Shown piece after piece: positions 46,909-55,199 of a stretch of DNA of 64,000 bases. Origin of the DNA: Alteromonas sp. KUL49 (lineage in GTDB: Bacteria > Pseudomonadota > Gammaproteobacteria > Enterobacterales > Alteromonadaceae); contig NZ_BJKL01000010.1 of assembly GCF_006538345.1 (NCBI RefSeq), forward strand, positions 102,824 to 166,823. The letters run 5' to 3'. Every line of letters starts with the position of its first letter. Positions within the stretch are counted from its first letter, which is position 1. Position numbers and translations under genes: made by a program. The notes below the pieces were generated by a model, which saw nothing but the letters and a program-made list of their open reading frames with translations, was not told the DNA's origin and did no database searches.

Positions 46909-46918
46909 ATCACATCTC

Positions 46919-47611
46919 CTATGGAGCCCACATCAATGTTACGGGGGCACGGTTTACTACGGCAACAATTGGCTTTTGAATTTCCGTAGCGTTCTCGATC
47001 GCGTCGTTCAGTACTTGTTTTTTCTTTTCACCGGTAAGGTGTAAAAAGATATTTCGACTGTTCAGTAACGCTGGTAGGGTCAGAGAAATACGTTGATGAG
47101 GTGCTGTTGTTGGCTGCACTGCTAAGCAGGTTTTCCCGCTATCCATGTCTAGTCCATCAGCAACTTGCTCTGAGCAAGGGAACAAAGAGGCAGTGTGACC
47201 ATCTTCTCCCATACCAAGAATGAGTGCGTCAAAAGGTTGTGACATAGCAAGTACACCAGCCTGTGCTTCTTCAATACCGTCCTCAGCATTCTCATGTGCT
47301 GATTTTAGCGGTACAAACGTCGCTGCACTGGCTTTGTTTTGAATCAGATTATTTTTTACCAAAGTGGTGTTACTGGCATCATGGCCTTCGTCAACCCAAC
47401 GCTCATCAGCCAAAGTTACGTCCACTTTGTCCCACTCCAAATCAGTTTCACTTAACTGCTTAAAAAGTGGTAATGGCGTTCTACCACCACTGACAACAAG
47501 TGATGCCCGTCCACGAGCGCGAATACCAGTTTTAAGTATGCTAACTAGATCTTCCGCAAACGCTTGTGTGAGCGCATCAGCGCTATCAAATGAAAGAGTT
47601 GTAAGTGCCAT
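46919..47611 (-). CDS. pgl: 6-phosphogluconolactonase
   Basis: It hydrolyses 6-phosphogluconolactone to 6-phosphogluconate. The 230-residue protein belongs to the NagB/DevB-type family: [13 protein letters not shown] holds the substrate loop, VTLADERWV the conserved acid segment, and [14 protein letters not shown] the catalytic His region. Its start codon overlaps the zwf stop by one base (TAATG), giving translational coupling. edd follows after ten bases. Confidence 0.96.
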   Translation of the reverse strand: MALTTLSFDSADALTQAFAEDLVSILKTGIRARGRASLVVSGGRTPLPLFKQLSETDLEWDKVDVTLADERWVDEGHDASNTTLVKNNLIQNKASAATFVPLKSAHENAEDGIEEAQAGVLAMSQPFDALILGMGEDGHTASLFPCSEQVADGLDMDSGKTCLAVQPTTAPHQRISLTLPALLNSRNIFLHLTGEKKKQVLNDAIENATEIQKPIVAVVNRAPVTLMWAP

Positions 47612-49107
47612 TATTTTTTCTTCTTAACTTGTTTACTTTCATACCAGCTTCGATTAGCTCGAGCTAGCAAACCAATGGAGTCAACAGGTCCCCAAGTACC
47701 GGCTTGATAAGGCTCCGGCGGCTCGCTTGATTGTTTCCACGCTTCTAATATAGAGTCAACCCAATTCCATGCTTGCTCAATCTCATCACGGCGAACAAAT
47801 AGCGCTTGGTTACCAAGCATGACTTCTAATAATAGCTTTTCGTAAGCATCTGGAATTCTTTCTTCAGAGAAAGTGTCCGAGAAGCTCAAATTAAGCTTAG
47901 ACTTGTGTAAGTCCATCGAACCGGAACTCGTTAATCCTGGAACCTTATTCATTACGGTGATTTCAACACCTTCATCAGGCTGCAAGCGAATAACGAGCTT
48001 GTTAGGTGGTAGATCTTTGAAGCTATCGCCGAACAAGTTATGAGGCTGACGTTTGAAGTAAATGACAACTTCACTCACTTTGGTAGGCATACGTTTTCCC
48101 GTTCTCAAATAGAAAGGAACGCCAGCCCAACGCCAGTTATCAATCTCTGCTTTTATGGCTACGAAAGTTTCAGTTTTACTTTTCGTATTTGCATCATCTT
48201 CTTCTAGGTAACCAGGAACTTCTTCACCTTTAACAAAGCCTGACGTGTACTGTCCACGAACCGTACTACTGTTAACGTTCAGGCTGTTGATCGGGCGAAG
48301 GGCCTTCAATACTTTGAGTTTTTCGTCACGGATACTGTCTGCGTCAAGAGTGGTAGGCGGCTCCATCGCAACCAAGCTCAAAATTTGCAGCAAGTGGTTT
48401 TGAACCATGTCACGCATTTGACCAGCGTCGTCAAAGTATCCCCAACGCCCCTCTATTCCAACAGACTCTGCTACTGAAATTTGAATATGATCAATACAGT
48501 TGTGATCCCAATTAGTTGCAAAGATCGAATTGGCAAAGCGAAGAGCGATCAAGTTGAGTACAGTCTCTTTACCTAGATAGTGGTCAATGCGGTAAATTTG
48601 TTTCTCGTCAAAGTACTCAGCCACCTGATCATTAATCACCATAGATGATTCTAAATCGTGACCAATGGGCTTCTCTAAAACTACACGAACACTTGAATCG
48701 ATGATTTTACAGCTGTGTAAACCACGGCAAATGTCACCGTAAATTGCTGGTGGTGTTGCAAGATAGCACACCATCGTACGATTTGGATCTACGTGGTCGT
48801 CCAATACTGCATAGCTTTCTAAGTCTTTCATGTCGACACACGCATAATGTAAACGGGCTTTCATTCGCGCCCATGTGTCTTCACAAAAATCTTTATCACC
48901 GAACTTAATGAGGTTCGTGTGTACTTCTTCAATATAAGCGTCTAGCTCCATCGCATGACGAGCTACGCCAACAATCGTTGTTTCAGGGTGAATAAGTTCT
49001 GCTTTTTCGAGCTGATAAAGTGATGGGAGTAGCTTTCTCCTAGAAAGATCTCCTAAAGTGCCAAACAATACAAAATCACAGGGCTCGTAGGAATTTTCCA
49101 AAACCAT
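47611..49107 (-). CDS. zwf: Glucose-6-phosphate 1-dehydrogenase
   Basis: It oxidises glucose 6-phosphate to the lactone with NADP+. The 498-residue protein has the nucleotide motif LFGTLGDLSRRKLLPSL at residues 14-30 and the catalytic RIDHYLGKE segment. EKPIGHDL and the C-terminal G6PD_C domain are typical. It heads the operon zwf-pgl-edd-glk-eda. The leader contains a HexR-like palindrome about 100 bp upstream and a perfect TTGTCAG inverted repeat only 15-32 bases before the ATG. AAGG lies about eight bases upstream as ribosome site. It is divergent from hexR. Confidence 0.97.
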   Translation of the reverse strand: MVLENSYEPCDFVLFGTLGDLSRRKLLPSLYQLEKAELIHPETTIVGVARHAMELDAYIEEVHTNLIKFGDKDFCEDTWARMKARLHYACVDMKDLESYAVLDDHVDPNRTMVCYLATPPAIYGDICRGLHSCKIIDSSVRVVLEKPIGHDLESSMVINDQVAEYFDEKQIYRIDHYLGKETVLNLIALRFANSIFATNWDHNCIDHIQISVAESVGIEGRWGYFDDAGQMRDMVQNHLLQILSLVAMEPPTTLDADSIRDEKLKVLKALRPINSLNVNSSTVRGQYTSGFVKGEEVPGYLEEDDANTKSKTETFVAIKAEIDNWRWAGVPFYLRTGKRMPTKVSEVVIYFKRQPHNLFGDSFKDLPPNKLVIRLQPDEGVEITVMNKVPGLTSSGSMDLHKSKLNLSFSDTFSEERIPDAYEKLLLEVMLGNQALFVRRDEIEQAWNWVDSILEAWKQSSEPPEPYQAGTWGPVDSIGLLARANRSWYESKQVKKKK

Positions 49108-49121
49108 ATTTGTCGACCTTT

Positions 49122-49139
49122 TTGTCAGTTAGCTGACAA
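49122..49139 (-). promoter_or_regulatory. Inverted repeat in the zwf leader
   Basis: TTGTCAG and CTGACAA form perfect 7-bp arms around TTAG, directly before the zwf ribosome binding site. A further TTGTCAG occurs at 49169-49175. It may be a protein operator or an RNA hairpin that influences translation; nothing in the sequence decides which. Confidence 0.35.
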
Positions 49140-49204
49140 TGTATGCGTAAAAAGAGGGATTTTTTACATTGTCAGCGCGTTATTAGCATATAGTTAACAC
49201 TAAA

Positions 49205-49219
49205 TGTAGTAAAATTACA
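49205..49219. promoter_or_regulatory. HexR-like operator, zwf-proximal
   Basis: TGTAGTAAAATTACA matches 13 of 15 positions of the recalled HexR consensus TGTAATTAAATTACA, including both outer half-sites (TGTA and TACA). It lies in the zwf-hexR intergenic region, about 100 bp from zwf. Confidence 0.72.
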
Positions 49220-49295
49220 ACTTGCGTAAACTATCGAATCATTTTTTCATTTTTATCCGTAGGGAGACACTTTTTTCGAAAAATGACAAGAATAT

Positions 49296-49310
49296 TGTTA
49301 AAAAATTACA
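49296..49310. promoter_or_regulatory. HexR-like operator, hexR-proximal
   Basis: TGTTAAAAAATTACA matches 12 of 15 positions of the HexR consensus and lies 82 bp before the hexR start, consistent with autoregulation. Confidence 0.5.
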
Positions 49311-49392
49311 TTTTTCTTGTCACTGCTGTCACTTTCAGTACTATTACGAGTGCAAAGAATAAATAATTAACCCTACACACTGCCACACTTGT

Positions 49393-50247
49393 ATGAATAT
49401 TTTAGAAAAAATTACACAAAACAAAGCAGCGTTCAGCAAATCAGAACGCAAGGTTGCAGACGTTATCTTAGCGAATCCTCAGACTGCGATTCACTCGAGT
49501 ATAGCAACCTTGGCAAAAATGTCTGACGTGAGTGAACCTACCGTTAATCGCTTCTGTCGTCGACTAGATACGAAAGGCTTTCCAGACTTCAAATTGCACC
49601 TGGCGCAAAGTCTCGCAAATGGAACGCCATACGTAAACCGTCACGTTGACGAAAATGACGGTCCTGATGAATATACAACCAAAATTTTCGAATCAACCAT
49701 GGCTTCTTTGGAAGTTGCACGGCAGTCGATTGACGTTCAGGCTGTTAATCGTGTTGTAGACTTGTTGACCCAAGCACAAAAAATTTCGTTTTTTGGTTTA
49801 GGCGCTTCCGCTTCAGTCGCACATGACGCTCTTAATAAGTTCTTTCGCTTTAACGTTCCAGTGGTGTACTTTGAAGACATTTTGATGCAGCGAATGAGCT
49901 GTATGAACTGCACAGCGGGTGACGTGGTAGTGTTGATTTCACATACGGGTAGAACGAAAAGCCTGGTGGAAATAGCTAATATTGCTCGTAGTAACGACGC
50001 CACCGTCGTTGGTATTACGTCTGCAGGTAGCCCGCTCTCTCAGGAGTGTAACTATGTACTTTCTCTTGAGGTCCCTGAGGATACCGATATGTACATGCCC
50101 ATGGCATCACGTATCGCCCAACTAACACTCATTGATGTTCTTGCTACAGGGTTCACACTTCGGCGTGGCAATAAATTCCGCGAGAACCTCAAGCGAGTCA
50201 AAGATACACTTCGCGGTTCACGTTACGATAAACGCAACGAAATATAA
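49393..50247 (+). CDS. hexR: HexR, RpiR-family regulator of central carbon metabolism
   Basis: The 284-residue protein has an N-terminal RpiR-type helix-turn-helix (residues 1-77, with AKMSDVSEPTVNRFCRRL as recognition region) and a C-terminal SIS domain (about 125-255, VVLISHTGRTKSLVEIA), which in HexR binds KDPG and releases DNA. It is divergent from zwf and upstream of pyk, the conserved HexR neighbourhood. HexR-like palindromes occur before zwf, hexR, pyk and gapA. No convincing Shine-Dalgarno sequence precedes the ATG, so translation may be weak or use an unusual mode. Confidence 0.95.
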   Translation: MNILEKITQNKAAFSKSERKVADVILANPQTAIHSSIATLAKMSDVSEPTVNRFCRRLDTKGFPDFKLHLAQSLANGTPYVNRHVDENDGPDEYTTKIFESTMASLEVARQSIDVQAVNRVVDLLTQAQKISFFGLGASASVAHDALNKFFRFNVPVVYFEDILMQRMSCMNCTAGDVVVLISHTGRTKSLVEIANIARSNDATVVGITSAGSPLSQECNYVLSLEVPEDTDMYMPMASRIAQLTLIDVLATGFTLRRGNKFRENLKRVKDTLRGSRYDKRNEI

Positions 50248-50254
50248 TCATTTT

Positions 50255-50274
50255 GCGCTTCTATTTAGGAGCGC
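50255..50274 (+). terminator. Weak hairpin after hexR
   Basis: GCGCTTCT pairs with AGGAGCGC (one T-G pair) around ATTT. Only TATTTCTT follows, so termination is probably partial. Confidence 0.45.
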
Positions 50275-50385
50275 TATTTCTTCCCTATTGCACCGCTCTC
50301 GCTGTAATTATTTAACATCCCCCCACCACCCTGTACATTTTTCACACTAAACTGGTAGGCTGAGTATACAAATTCCCGTATTTCA

Positions 50386-50431
50386 TTCACATTTCTGTCA
50401 GATTCGTCTACTATCCTGTAATAAAATTACG
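50386..50431 (+). promoter_or_regulatory. pyk promoter with HexR-like site just after the -10
   Basis: The -35 TTCACA (50386-50391) and -10 TACTAT (50409-50414) are 17 bp apart. TGTAATAAAATTACG (50417-50431) matches 13 of 15 HexR consensus positions and covers the expected transcription start, the layout of a repressor site. Confidence 0.6.
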
Positions 50432-50511
50432 TAAAGCGATTACACCACGCCTGATTTATGGTTAATCGTTTACAAACCAACCGCCCTTTATCAAGAGACA
50501 GCGACAAAATT

Positions 50512-51948
50512 ATGACCAGAAGAACGAAGATTCTTGCCACCCTAGGACCCGCGACAGACTCACTAGAAACTATTCAAGGAATTATTGAGGCTGGCGCAAA
50601 CGTTGTTCGAATGAACTTTTCACATGGACAAGCCGAAGACCATATCGAGCGTGCTAAAAAAGTACGTCAAGCCGCACAAAATTTAGGTAAGTGTGTTGCT
50701 ATTTTGGGTGACCTGCAAGGCCCTAAAATTCGCGTAGCAAGGTTCGCTGAAGGTCCGGTTCACCTTGATATTGGCGCACCATTCATCTTAGATGCGGAGC
50801 TAGAACGCGACGCTGGTGACGTCACGCAGGTTGGTATTGATTACAAGGCGCTACCAGACGATGTAAGTGCCGACGATATTCTTTTACTCGATGACGGTCG
50901 TATTCAACTTAAAGTGACCCACGTTGAAGGCCGCAAGGTACACACTGTAGTTACTGTTGGTGGAAAACTCTCGAATAACAAAGGTATCAACCGTCAGGGC
51001 GGTGGCTTATCTGCCGAAGCACTAACGGCAAAAGACAAAGAAGATATTAAAACAGCGGCTAAAATTGGCGTCGACTACTTGGCCGTGTCTTTCCCTCGCA
51101 GTGGCGCCGACCTAGACTATGCACGCGAACTCGCCGAAGCAGCTGGATGTCACGCTAAAATTTGTGCAAAAGTCGAGCGCGCCGAGACGGTTGCCTCAGA
51201 CGAAGCAATCACCGACATCATCAGCGCGTCTGATGCTGTAATGGTAGCTCGAGGCGACCTTGGTGTTGAAATTGGCGACGCTGAGCTTGTTGGTGTACAG
51301 AAAAAACTAATTGCACGCTCAAGACAACTCAATAAAGTCGTAATTACTGCGACGCAAATGATGGAATCTATGATCGATAGCCCCATGCCAACACGCGCAG
51401 AGGTTATGGACGTTGCCAACGCAGTACTTGATGGCACTGACGCAGTAATGCTTTCTGCAGAAACTGCCGCTGGTAATTTCCCAGTAGAAACTGTTACCGC
51501 GATGGCTCGTGTTTGTGAAGGTGCAGAAACACACCCAAGTGTTAAGATCTCCAAGCATCGTATGGACGAGATGTTTTCATCGGTGAGCGAGACCATAGCG
51601 CTGTCTGCAGTTTATGCAGCAAATCACTTACCTTCTATCAAGGCGATTGTAGGCCTCACTGAAAGTGGTAATACACCAAAGTTGATGTCACGTATCACCA
51701 CGTCACTGCCTATCATTGCTATGTCACGTCACGAAACATCGCTGAATACTATGGCGCTGTTTAGAGGCGTACAGCCGGTTTACTTTGATTCGAGAGATAG
51801 TGAGCCTGGTCAGCTGAAAGCCGATGTTATCGCAGTACTTAAAGAGAAGGGCCTTGTTCAAACTGGGGACCGCTTCATTATGACTTACGGTGATGAGATG
51901 GAAAAAGTTGGTGCAACTAACGCGGTTAAGATTGTACTAGTAGACTAA
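50512..51948 (+). CDS. pykA: Pyruvate kinase, PykA type
   Basis: It converts phosphoenolpyruvate and ADP to pyruvate and ATP. From [14 protein letters not shown] to the end it aligns closely with E. coli PykA (AMP- and sugar-phosphate-activated type II). The substrate motif is [13 protein letters not shown], the metal and phosphate segments are VRMNFSHG and [11 protein letters not shown], and the allosteric C-domain is complete. I chose the ATG at 50512 (MTRRTKIL, 478 residues); a frame opening at 50458 would add 18 residues with no match to PykA. The HexR-like promoter lies before both. A perfect hairpin follows the stop codon. Confidence 0.96.
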   Translation: MTRRTKILATLGPATDSLETIQGIIEAGANVVRMNFSHGQAEDHIERAKKVRQAAQNLGKCVAILGDLQGPKIRVARFAEGPVHLDIGAPFILDAELERDAGDVTQVGIDYKALPDDVSADDILLLDDGRIQLKVTHVEGRKVHTVVTVGGKLSNNKGINRQGGGLSAEALTAKDKEDIKTAAKIGVDYLAVSFPRSGADLDYARELAEAAGCHAKICAKVERAETVASDEAITDIISASDAVMVARGDLGVEIGDAELVGVQKKLIARSRQLNKVVITATQMMESMIDSPMPTRAEVMDVANAVLDGTDAVMLSAETAAGNFPVETVTAMARVCEGAETHPSVKISKHRMDEMFSSVSETIALSAVYAANHLPSIKAIVGLTESGNTPKLMSRITTSLPIIAMSRHETSLNTMALFRGVQPVYFDSRDSEPGQLKADVIAVLKEKGLVQTGDRFIMTYGDEMEKVGATNAVKIVLVD

Positions 51949-51955
51949 ATATCTT

Positions 51956-51983
51956 TTGGCATGCCGCTCGCGCGGCATGCCAA
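51956..51983. terminator. Perfect 12-bp hairpin between convergent genes
   Basis: TTGGCATGCCGC pairs with GCGGCATGCCAA around a 4-nt loop, between the stop codons of pyk and the convergent hypothetical gene. There is no proper T tract on either strand, so it may end transcription weakly or protect 3' ends. Confidence 0.6.
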
Positions 51984-52004
51984 CTATTCTTCAATTCGCT
52001 ACTC

Positions 52005-52538
52005 TTACTTGCAAATATCTAAAATTCTTTCACACACATCTTCACGACGCTTAAAGTGCGCTAACCCAATAAGCTTGTTGTCTCTTGGCCATACCGCTTG
52101 ATTGAGGACCTTCACATCTTGCTCTGTCAATTTTTCGGTATCTAGTTGGAGCTCAACAGCCTTTTTGTTTGGATTGATGATACGCGGAACGGCATTGGTA
52201 ACGAGTGCCTTGTTAACGCATACGAACTCTCGCTTCAATGGGTCACGTACGACACCGATATCACCGCCATCAAGAATAATTGCAGGCCACCCTTCAGACA
52301 TCCGACTTTGACCGAACATCAACGCAGTGAACGCAAACAAAATAAATAGCGTTAAACCAATAAACTGCGAACTCAATCCAGGTGCAACAGCCACTAAAGC
52401 ACCGACAGTAGCCGAAAATAACACCCAAATTGCGAACACTTTTCGCATAGCGTCAGGTGCAATACCTGCAATTATTACCAGTTGCTTTAACTCTAGCTTT
52501 TCATACCTGCGCAAGCAAACATTTGCCAAATCTGTCAA
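52005..52538 (-). CDS. Hypothetical protein with two membrane helices
   Basis: I do not recognise the family. From the TTG at 52538 the product has 177 residues: a cytosolic N-terminus (TDLANVCLRRYEKLELKQLV), two hydrophobic helices separated by PGLSSQ (IWVLFSATVGALVAVA and FIGLTLFILFAFTALMF), and a soluble C-terminal domain of about 100 residues. TTG is preferred because AAGGGA lies six bases upstream. A longer frame opens at 52685 but its extra residues look non-coding; a shorter start is the ATG at 52448. It converges on pyk over a hairpin. Confidence 0.65.
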   Translation of the reverse strand: MTDLANVCLRRYEKLELKQLVIIAGIAPDAMRKVFAIWVLFSATVGALVAVAPGLSSQFIGLTLFILFAFTALMFGQSRMSEGWPAIILDGGDIGVVRDPLKREFVCVNKALVTNAVPRIINPNKKAVELQLDTEKLTEQDVKVLNQAVWPRDNKLIGLAHFKRREDVCERILDICK

Positions 52539-52911
52539 AACTAATCCCTTACATCGAAACTTACAGCAACGCCGAAAACTTGAAATACAACCCGAATCCA
52601 ATGTGAACGAGATAGACTGCCCAATGACAGTACTACTGGAAAAGTCGTTGCTCTGTGAAGAAAACAACCAACGTAAATGAAACAAACCCCGAATATCATT
52701 AAGTTATACGACGAAAGACAGTTACGTTGATCAACATATCGCCAAACCAAATCTGCTGCGTTTTTAACTGCAGTCAACAACAATAGTTGAGTGATAATAT
52801 GCAAGGTAATTATGACACATGTTTTACATCAATGTTAAGCCATTACAGCGTGTAAAACTGTTAATTATCGACTTACAAAATTCATATTAGTCAATAACCT
52901 AGAGATTTTCG

Positions 52912-52979
52912 GTGGAGAAAAGAGATGTTCACTGTCAAATGTGGAGATTTAGCGCAATTTTCCCATAATTTCTCCACAG
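52912..52979. promoter_or_regulatory. Three TCTCCAC boxes upstream of the BaeS-like kinase gene
   Basis: This lies in the 490-bp gap between the hypothetical gene and the kinase gene. GTGGAGAAA (52912-52920) and GTGGAGATTT (52941-52950) point one way and AATTTCTCCAC (52967-52977) the other; they are 28-29 bp apart. The core TTTCTCCA resembles the E. coli BaeR box, so the response regulator may control its own operon. No other gene or RNA was seen in the gap. Confidence 0.45.
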
Positions 52980-53028
52980 TTCGACATACTCCCTGTGCAG
53001 CAGTGCACTACCACGCTAGACTATAAAC

Positions 53029-54426
53029 ATGAAACTATCTCATAAACTTCTTATTATTTTACTCAGTTTTATCTGCCTTTCTCTGGCAGTGACTGTCATG
53101 CTTGCGCGCTGGAGCTTTGAGCAGGGATTCAATGAATTCTTAAAAAGCCAGGAACGAGAACGACTCGCAAAACTTAGCGTACAACTCGTGAGAGATTACC
53201 AATCTAACAACGAACAATGGAACGGTATCTCGTTGTCTTTGAATAGTAGGCTTGCTCCACCCCACCAGCGTCATCGGCCACCTCCGCCACATATGAGAGA
53301 CTTATCAATGCCTCCTCCTCATGAGCAGGCGCGTGGCGTTAAAACGACATTGGTCTCAATGACTGGAGAGTTTATTACCGGTGATCTTATGGATGAAAAC
53401 AGCCACGAACATATGGTTTACCCCATCACCTATCGTGGCAATAGCATTGCTCTATTGATAAGTTTTACCCCTGACGACCAACCATCCGTTATTGTTGAAA
53501 GCTTTTTAGAGCGACAACAAACATCCATACTCATCATTGGCGCGGTATCTTTGAGTTTGTGTTTTCTTCTCGCATTGGTTGTTGTACCCAAAATGTTGGC
53601 GCCATTCAACACTATAGCGAATGCAATCAAACAGTTATCAACTGGGCAATATCATCAATACACTCAATTAGATAACAAAGATGAGTTCGGTGTGTTGATG
53701 CAACAAGTGAATCAACTCGCGGCCACATTGGAGTCTAACGAGGCGATGAAGAAGCAGTGGATTGCGGACATTGCCCATGAACTCAGAACCCCTCTCACCG
53801 TACTCTCTGGTGAATTGGAGCTAATTAAGCTAGGCGTAAGACAAACAACACCAGAACAAATTGAGTCCTTTAATCAAGAGGTACAACGCTTATCTAGATT
53901 GGTAGAGGATCTTTATCAACTCTCACTTGATGATATGGGCCAGCTAAGCTTTCACTTTGCCAATGTAGACCTAGCGAAAATTGTGAATGAACAAATCCGT
54001 GTAGGCTTGGTCTTAGCACAAGCAAAGGGCATTGAGATAGACGCATCTCACGTCACTTCTGTATGGATAAGCGCAGATACTCAACGGCTATCGCAACTGG
54101 TAATGAACCTTGTGGTTAACAGTGTTTCCTACACCGATGCACCAGGAAATATGCGTATAGCAGTCTCACAAGACGATAAGTTTGGTATTTTTAGCATTGA
54201 GGATACACCACCGGGAGTGTCAAGAGAGGCCCAGCGTCTCATTTTTGAGCCCTTGTACCGCGAAGACAAAGCAAGAACAAGCCGACAAAACGGAGCTGGT
54301 TTAGGTTTGTCTATTTGCCAAAGAATAATAAAAGGTCATAAGGGAGAAATGCACGTATCCTCTTCAGAACTAGGCGGATTGTGTATCGAAGTTAAATTAC
54401 CCAAACAGAGAGAGCAACATGTCTAG
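53029..54426 (+). CDS. BaeS-like sensor histidine kinase with a His/Pro-rich periplasmic segment
   Basis: The 465-residue inner-membrane kinase has helices at 8-25 and about 166-188, a periplasmic sensor between them, HAMP, HisKA (IADIAHELRTPLTVLS, phospho-acceptor H250) and an HATPase domain (LVMNLVVNSVSYTD, NGAGLGLSIC). The sensor holds a striking His/Pro/Met run at 77-100 (PPHQRHRPPPPHM and MPPPHEQ) plus SHEH at 125-128, which suggests metal binding. That is inference. Its coding end overlaps the response-regulator start by eight bases. A G2-box variant is seen: DTPPGV replaces the usual DxGxG. Confidence 0.9.
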   Translation: MKLSHKLLIILLSFICLSLAVTVMLARWSFEQGFNEFLKSQERERLAKLSVQLVRDYQSNNEQWNGISLSLNSRLAPPHQRHRPPPPHMRDLSMPPPHEQARGVKTTLVSMTGEFITGDLMDENSHEHMVYPITYRGNSIALLISFTPDDQPSVIVESFLERQQTSILIIGAVSLSLCFLLALVVVPKMLAPFNTIANAIKQLSTGQYHQYTQLDNKDEFGVLMQQVNQLAATLESNEAMKKQWIADIAHELRTPLTVLSGELELIKLGVRQTTPEQIESFNQEVQRLSRLVEDLYQLSLDDMGQLSFHFANVDLAKIVNEQIRVGLVLAQAKGIEIDASHVTSVWISADTQRLSQLVMNLVVNSVSYTDAPGNMRIAVSQDDKFGIFSIEDTPPGVSREAQRLIFEPLYREDKARTSRQNGAGLGLSICQRIIKGHKGEMHVSSSELGGLCIEVKLPKQREQHV

Positions 54427-55111
54427 CAAATCTAAAGTTTTGATCGTAGAGGACGAAGTAAAAATTGCCCAATTACTCGTAGATTATTTAAACTTAGAGG
54501 GATTTAATGCTGATGTTTTGCACTCTGGCACTCACGTAGTTTCACAAGTTAAAAGCGAAATATACGACGCCATCATTCTAGATCGAATGCTCCCTGAAAC
54601 CGACGGGCTTACGCTGTGTAAACAAATCAGAACTTTCTCAAACATTCCAATTCTTATGCTAACCGCCAGAGTCGATGAAGTTGATAGGTTACTCGGACTG
54701 AATGCAGGTGCTGACGACTACGTCTGTAAACCATTTTCTGTACGCGAGGTGGTGGCGAGGATTCAAACTATTTTACGCAGAGCCTCTCCGCCCTTGATTT
54801 CAGAGGATAGCTCAGTTCATCAACTAACCTTTGACAACATTTGTGTGGACTTGGAACGTTTCCAGTGTTTTGTTGATAAAGAGCCCATCGAGCTTACCCC
54901 CGTTGAGTTCAAATTACTCAAAACATTAATGACAAAACCCGGCGTTGTATTTGCGCGAGAAATGCTTATGCAAAACGCCTACGAAGACGGTCGAATTGTG
55001 AGTCATCGCACTATTGATAGCCACATGAAGAACTTGCGCCAAAAGCTCACCAAAAACAATGAAACATCACCTGTACAAGCGGTATACGGTGTGGGGTACA
55101 AACTCGTCTAG
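54419..55111 (+). CDS. BaeR-like OmpR-family response regulator
   Basis: The 230-residue protein has a receiver domain with acidic pair E11/D12, phospho-acceptor D55 (IILDRMLPETDGL), T82 region LTARVDEVDRL and K104 (YVCKPF). A winged-helix OmpR-type DNA-binding domain follows (ELTPVEFKLLKTLMTKPG, then IDSHMKNLRQKL and the GVGYKLV ending). It is translationally coupled to the kinase. A sequence very close to the E. coli BaeR box lies 25 bp after its stop codon, before the YHYH gene, and supports BaeR-like specificity. Confidence 0.93.
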   Translation: MSSKSKVLIVEDEVKIAQLLVDYLNLEGFNADVLHSGTHVVSQVKSEIYDAIILDRMLPETDGLTLCKQIRTFSNIPILMLTARVDEVDRLLGLNAGADDYVCKPFSVREVVARIQTILRRASPPLISEDSSVHQLTFDNICVDLERFQCFVDKEPIELTPVEFKLLKTLMTKPGVVFAREMLMQNAYEDGRIVSHRTIDSHMKNLRQKLTKNNETSPVQAVYGVGYKLV

Positions 55112-55135
55112 CGACGAATTCCGCAAATTCTGCAC

Positions 55136-55153
55136 ATTTTCTCCATATTTTTT
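55136..55153 (+). promoter_or_regulatory. BaeR-like box before the YHYH lipoprotein gene
   Basis: ATTTTCTCCATATTTTTT closely matches the first 12 positions of the E. coli BaeR consensus as I recall it (TTTTTCTCCATDATTGGC). It lies 47 bp upstream of the YHYH start, so the two-component system probably activates that gene. Confidence 0.55.
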
Positions 55154-55199
55154 CGATACTCTCCAACGCAACAGAGCATTAGTTTCAGGAAGTATCGAT

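Noticed and set aside
51150..51596. Minus-strand open frame of 148 codons inside pyk
   Set aside because: It lies antisense to highly conserved pyruvate kinase sequence and gives a Ser/Thr/Ala-rich shadow product.
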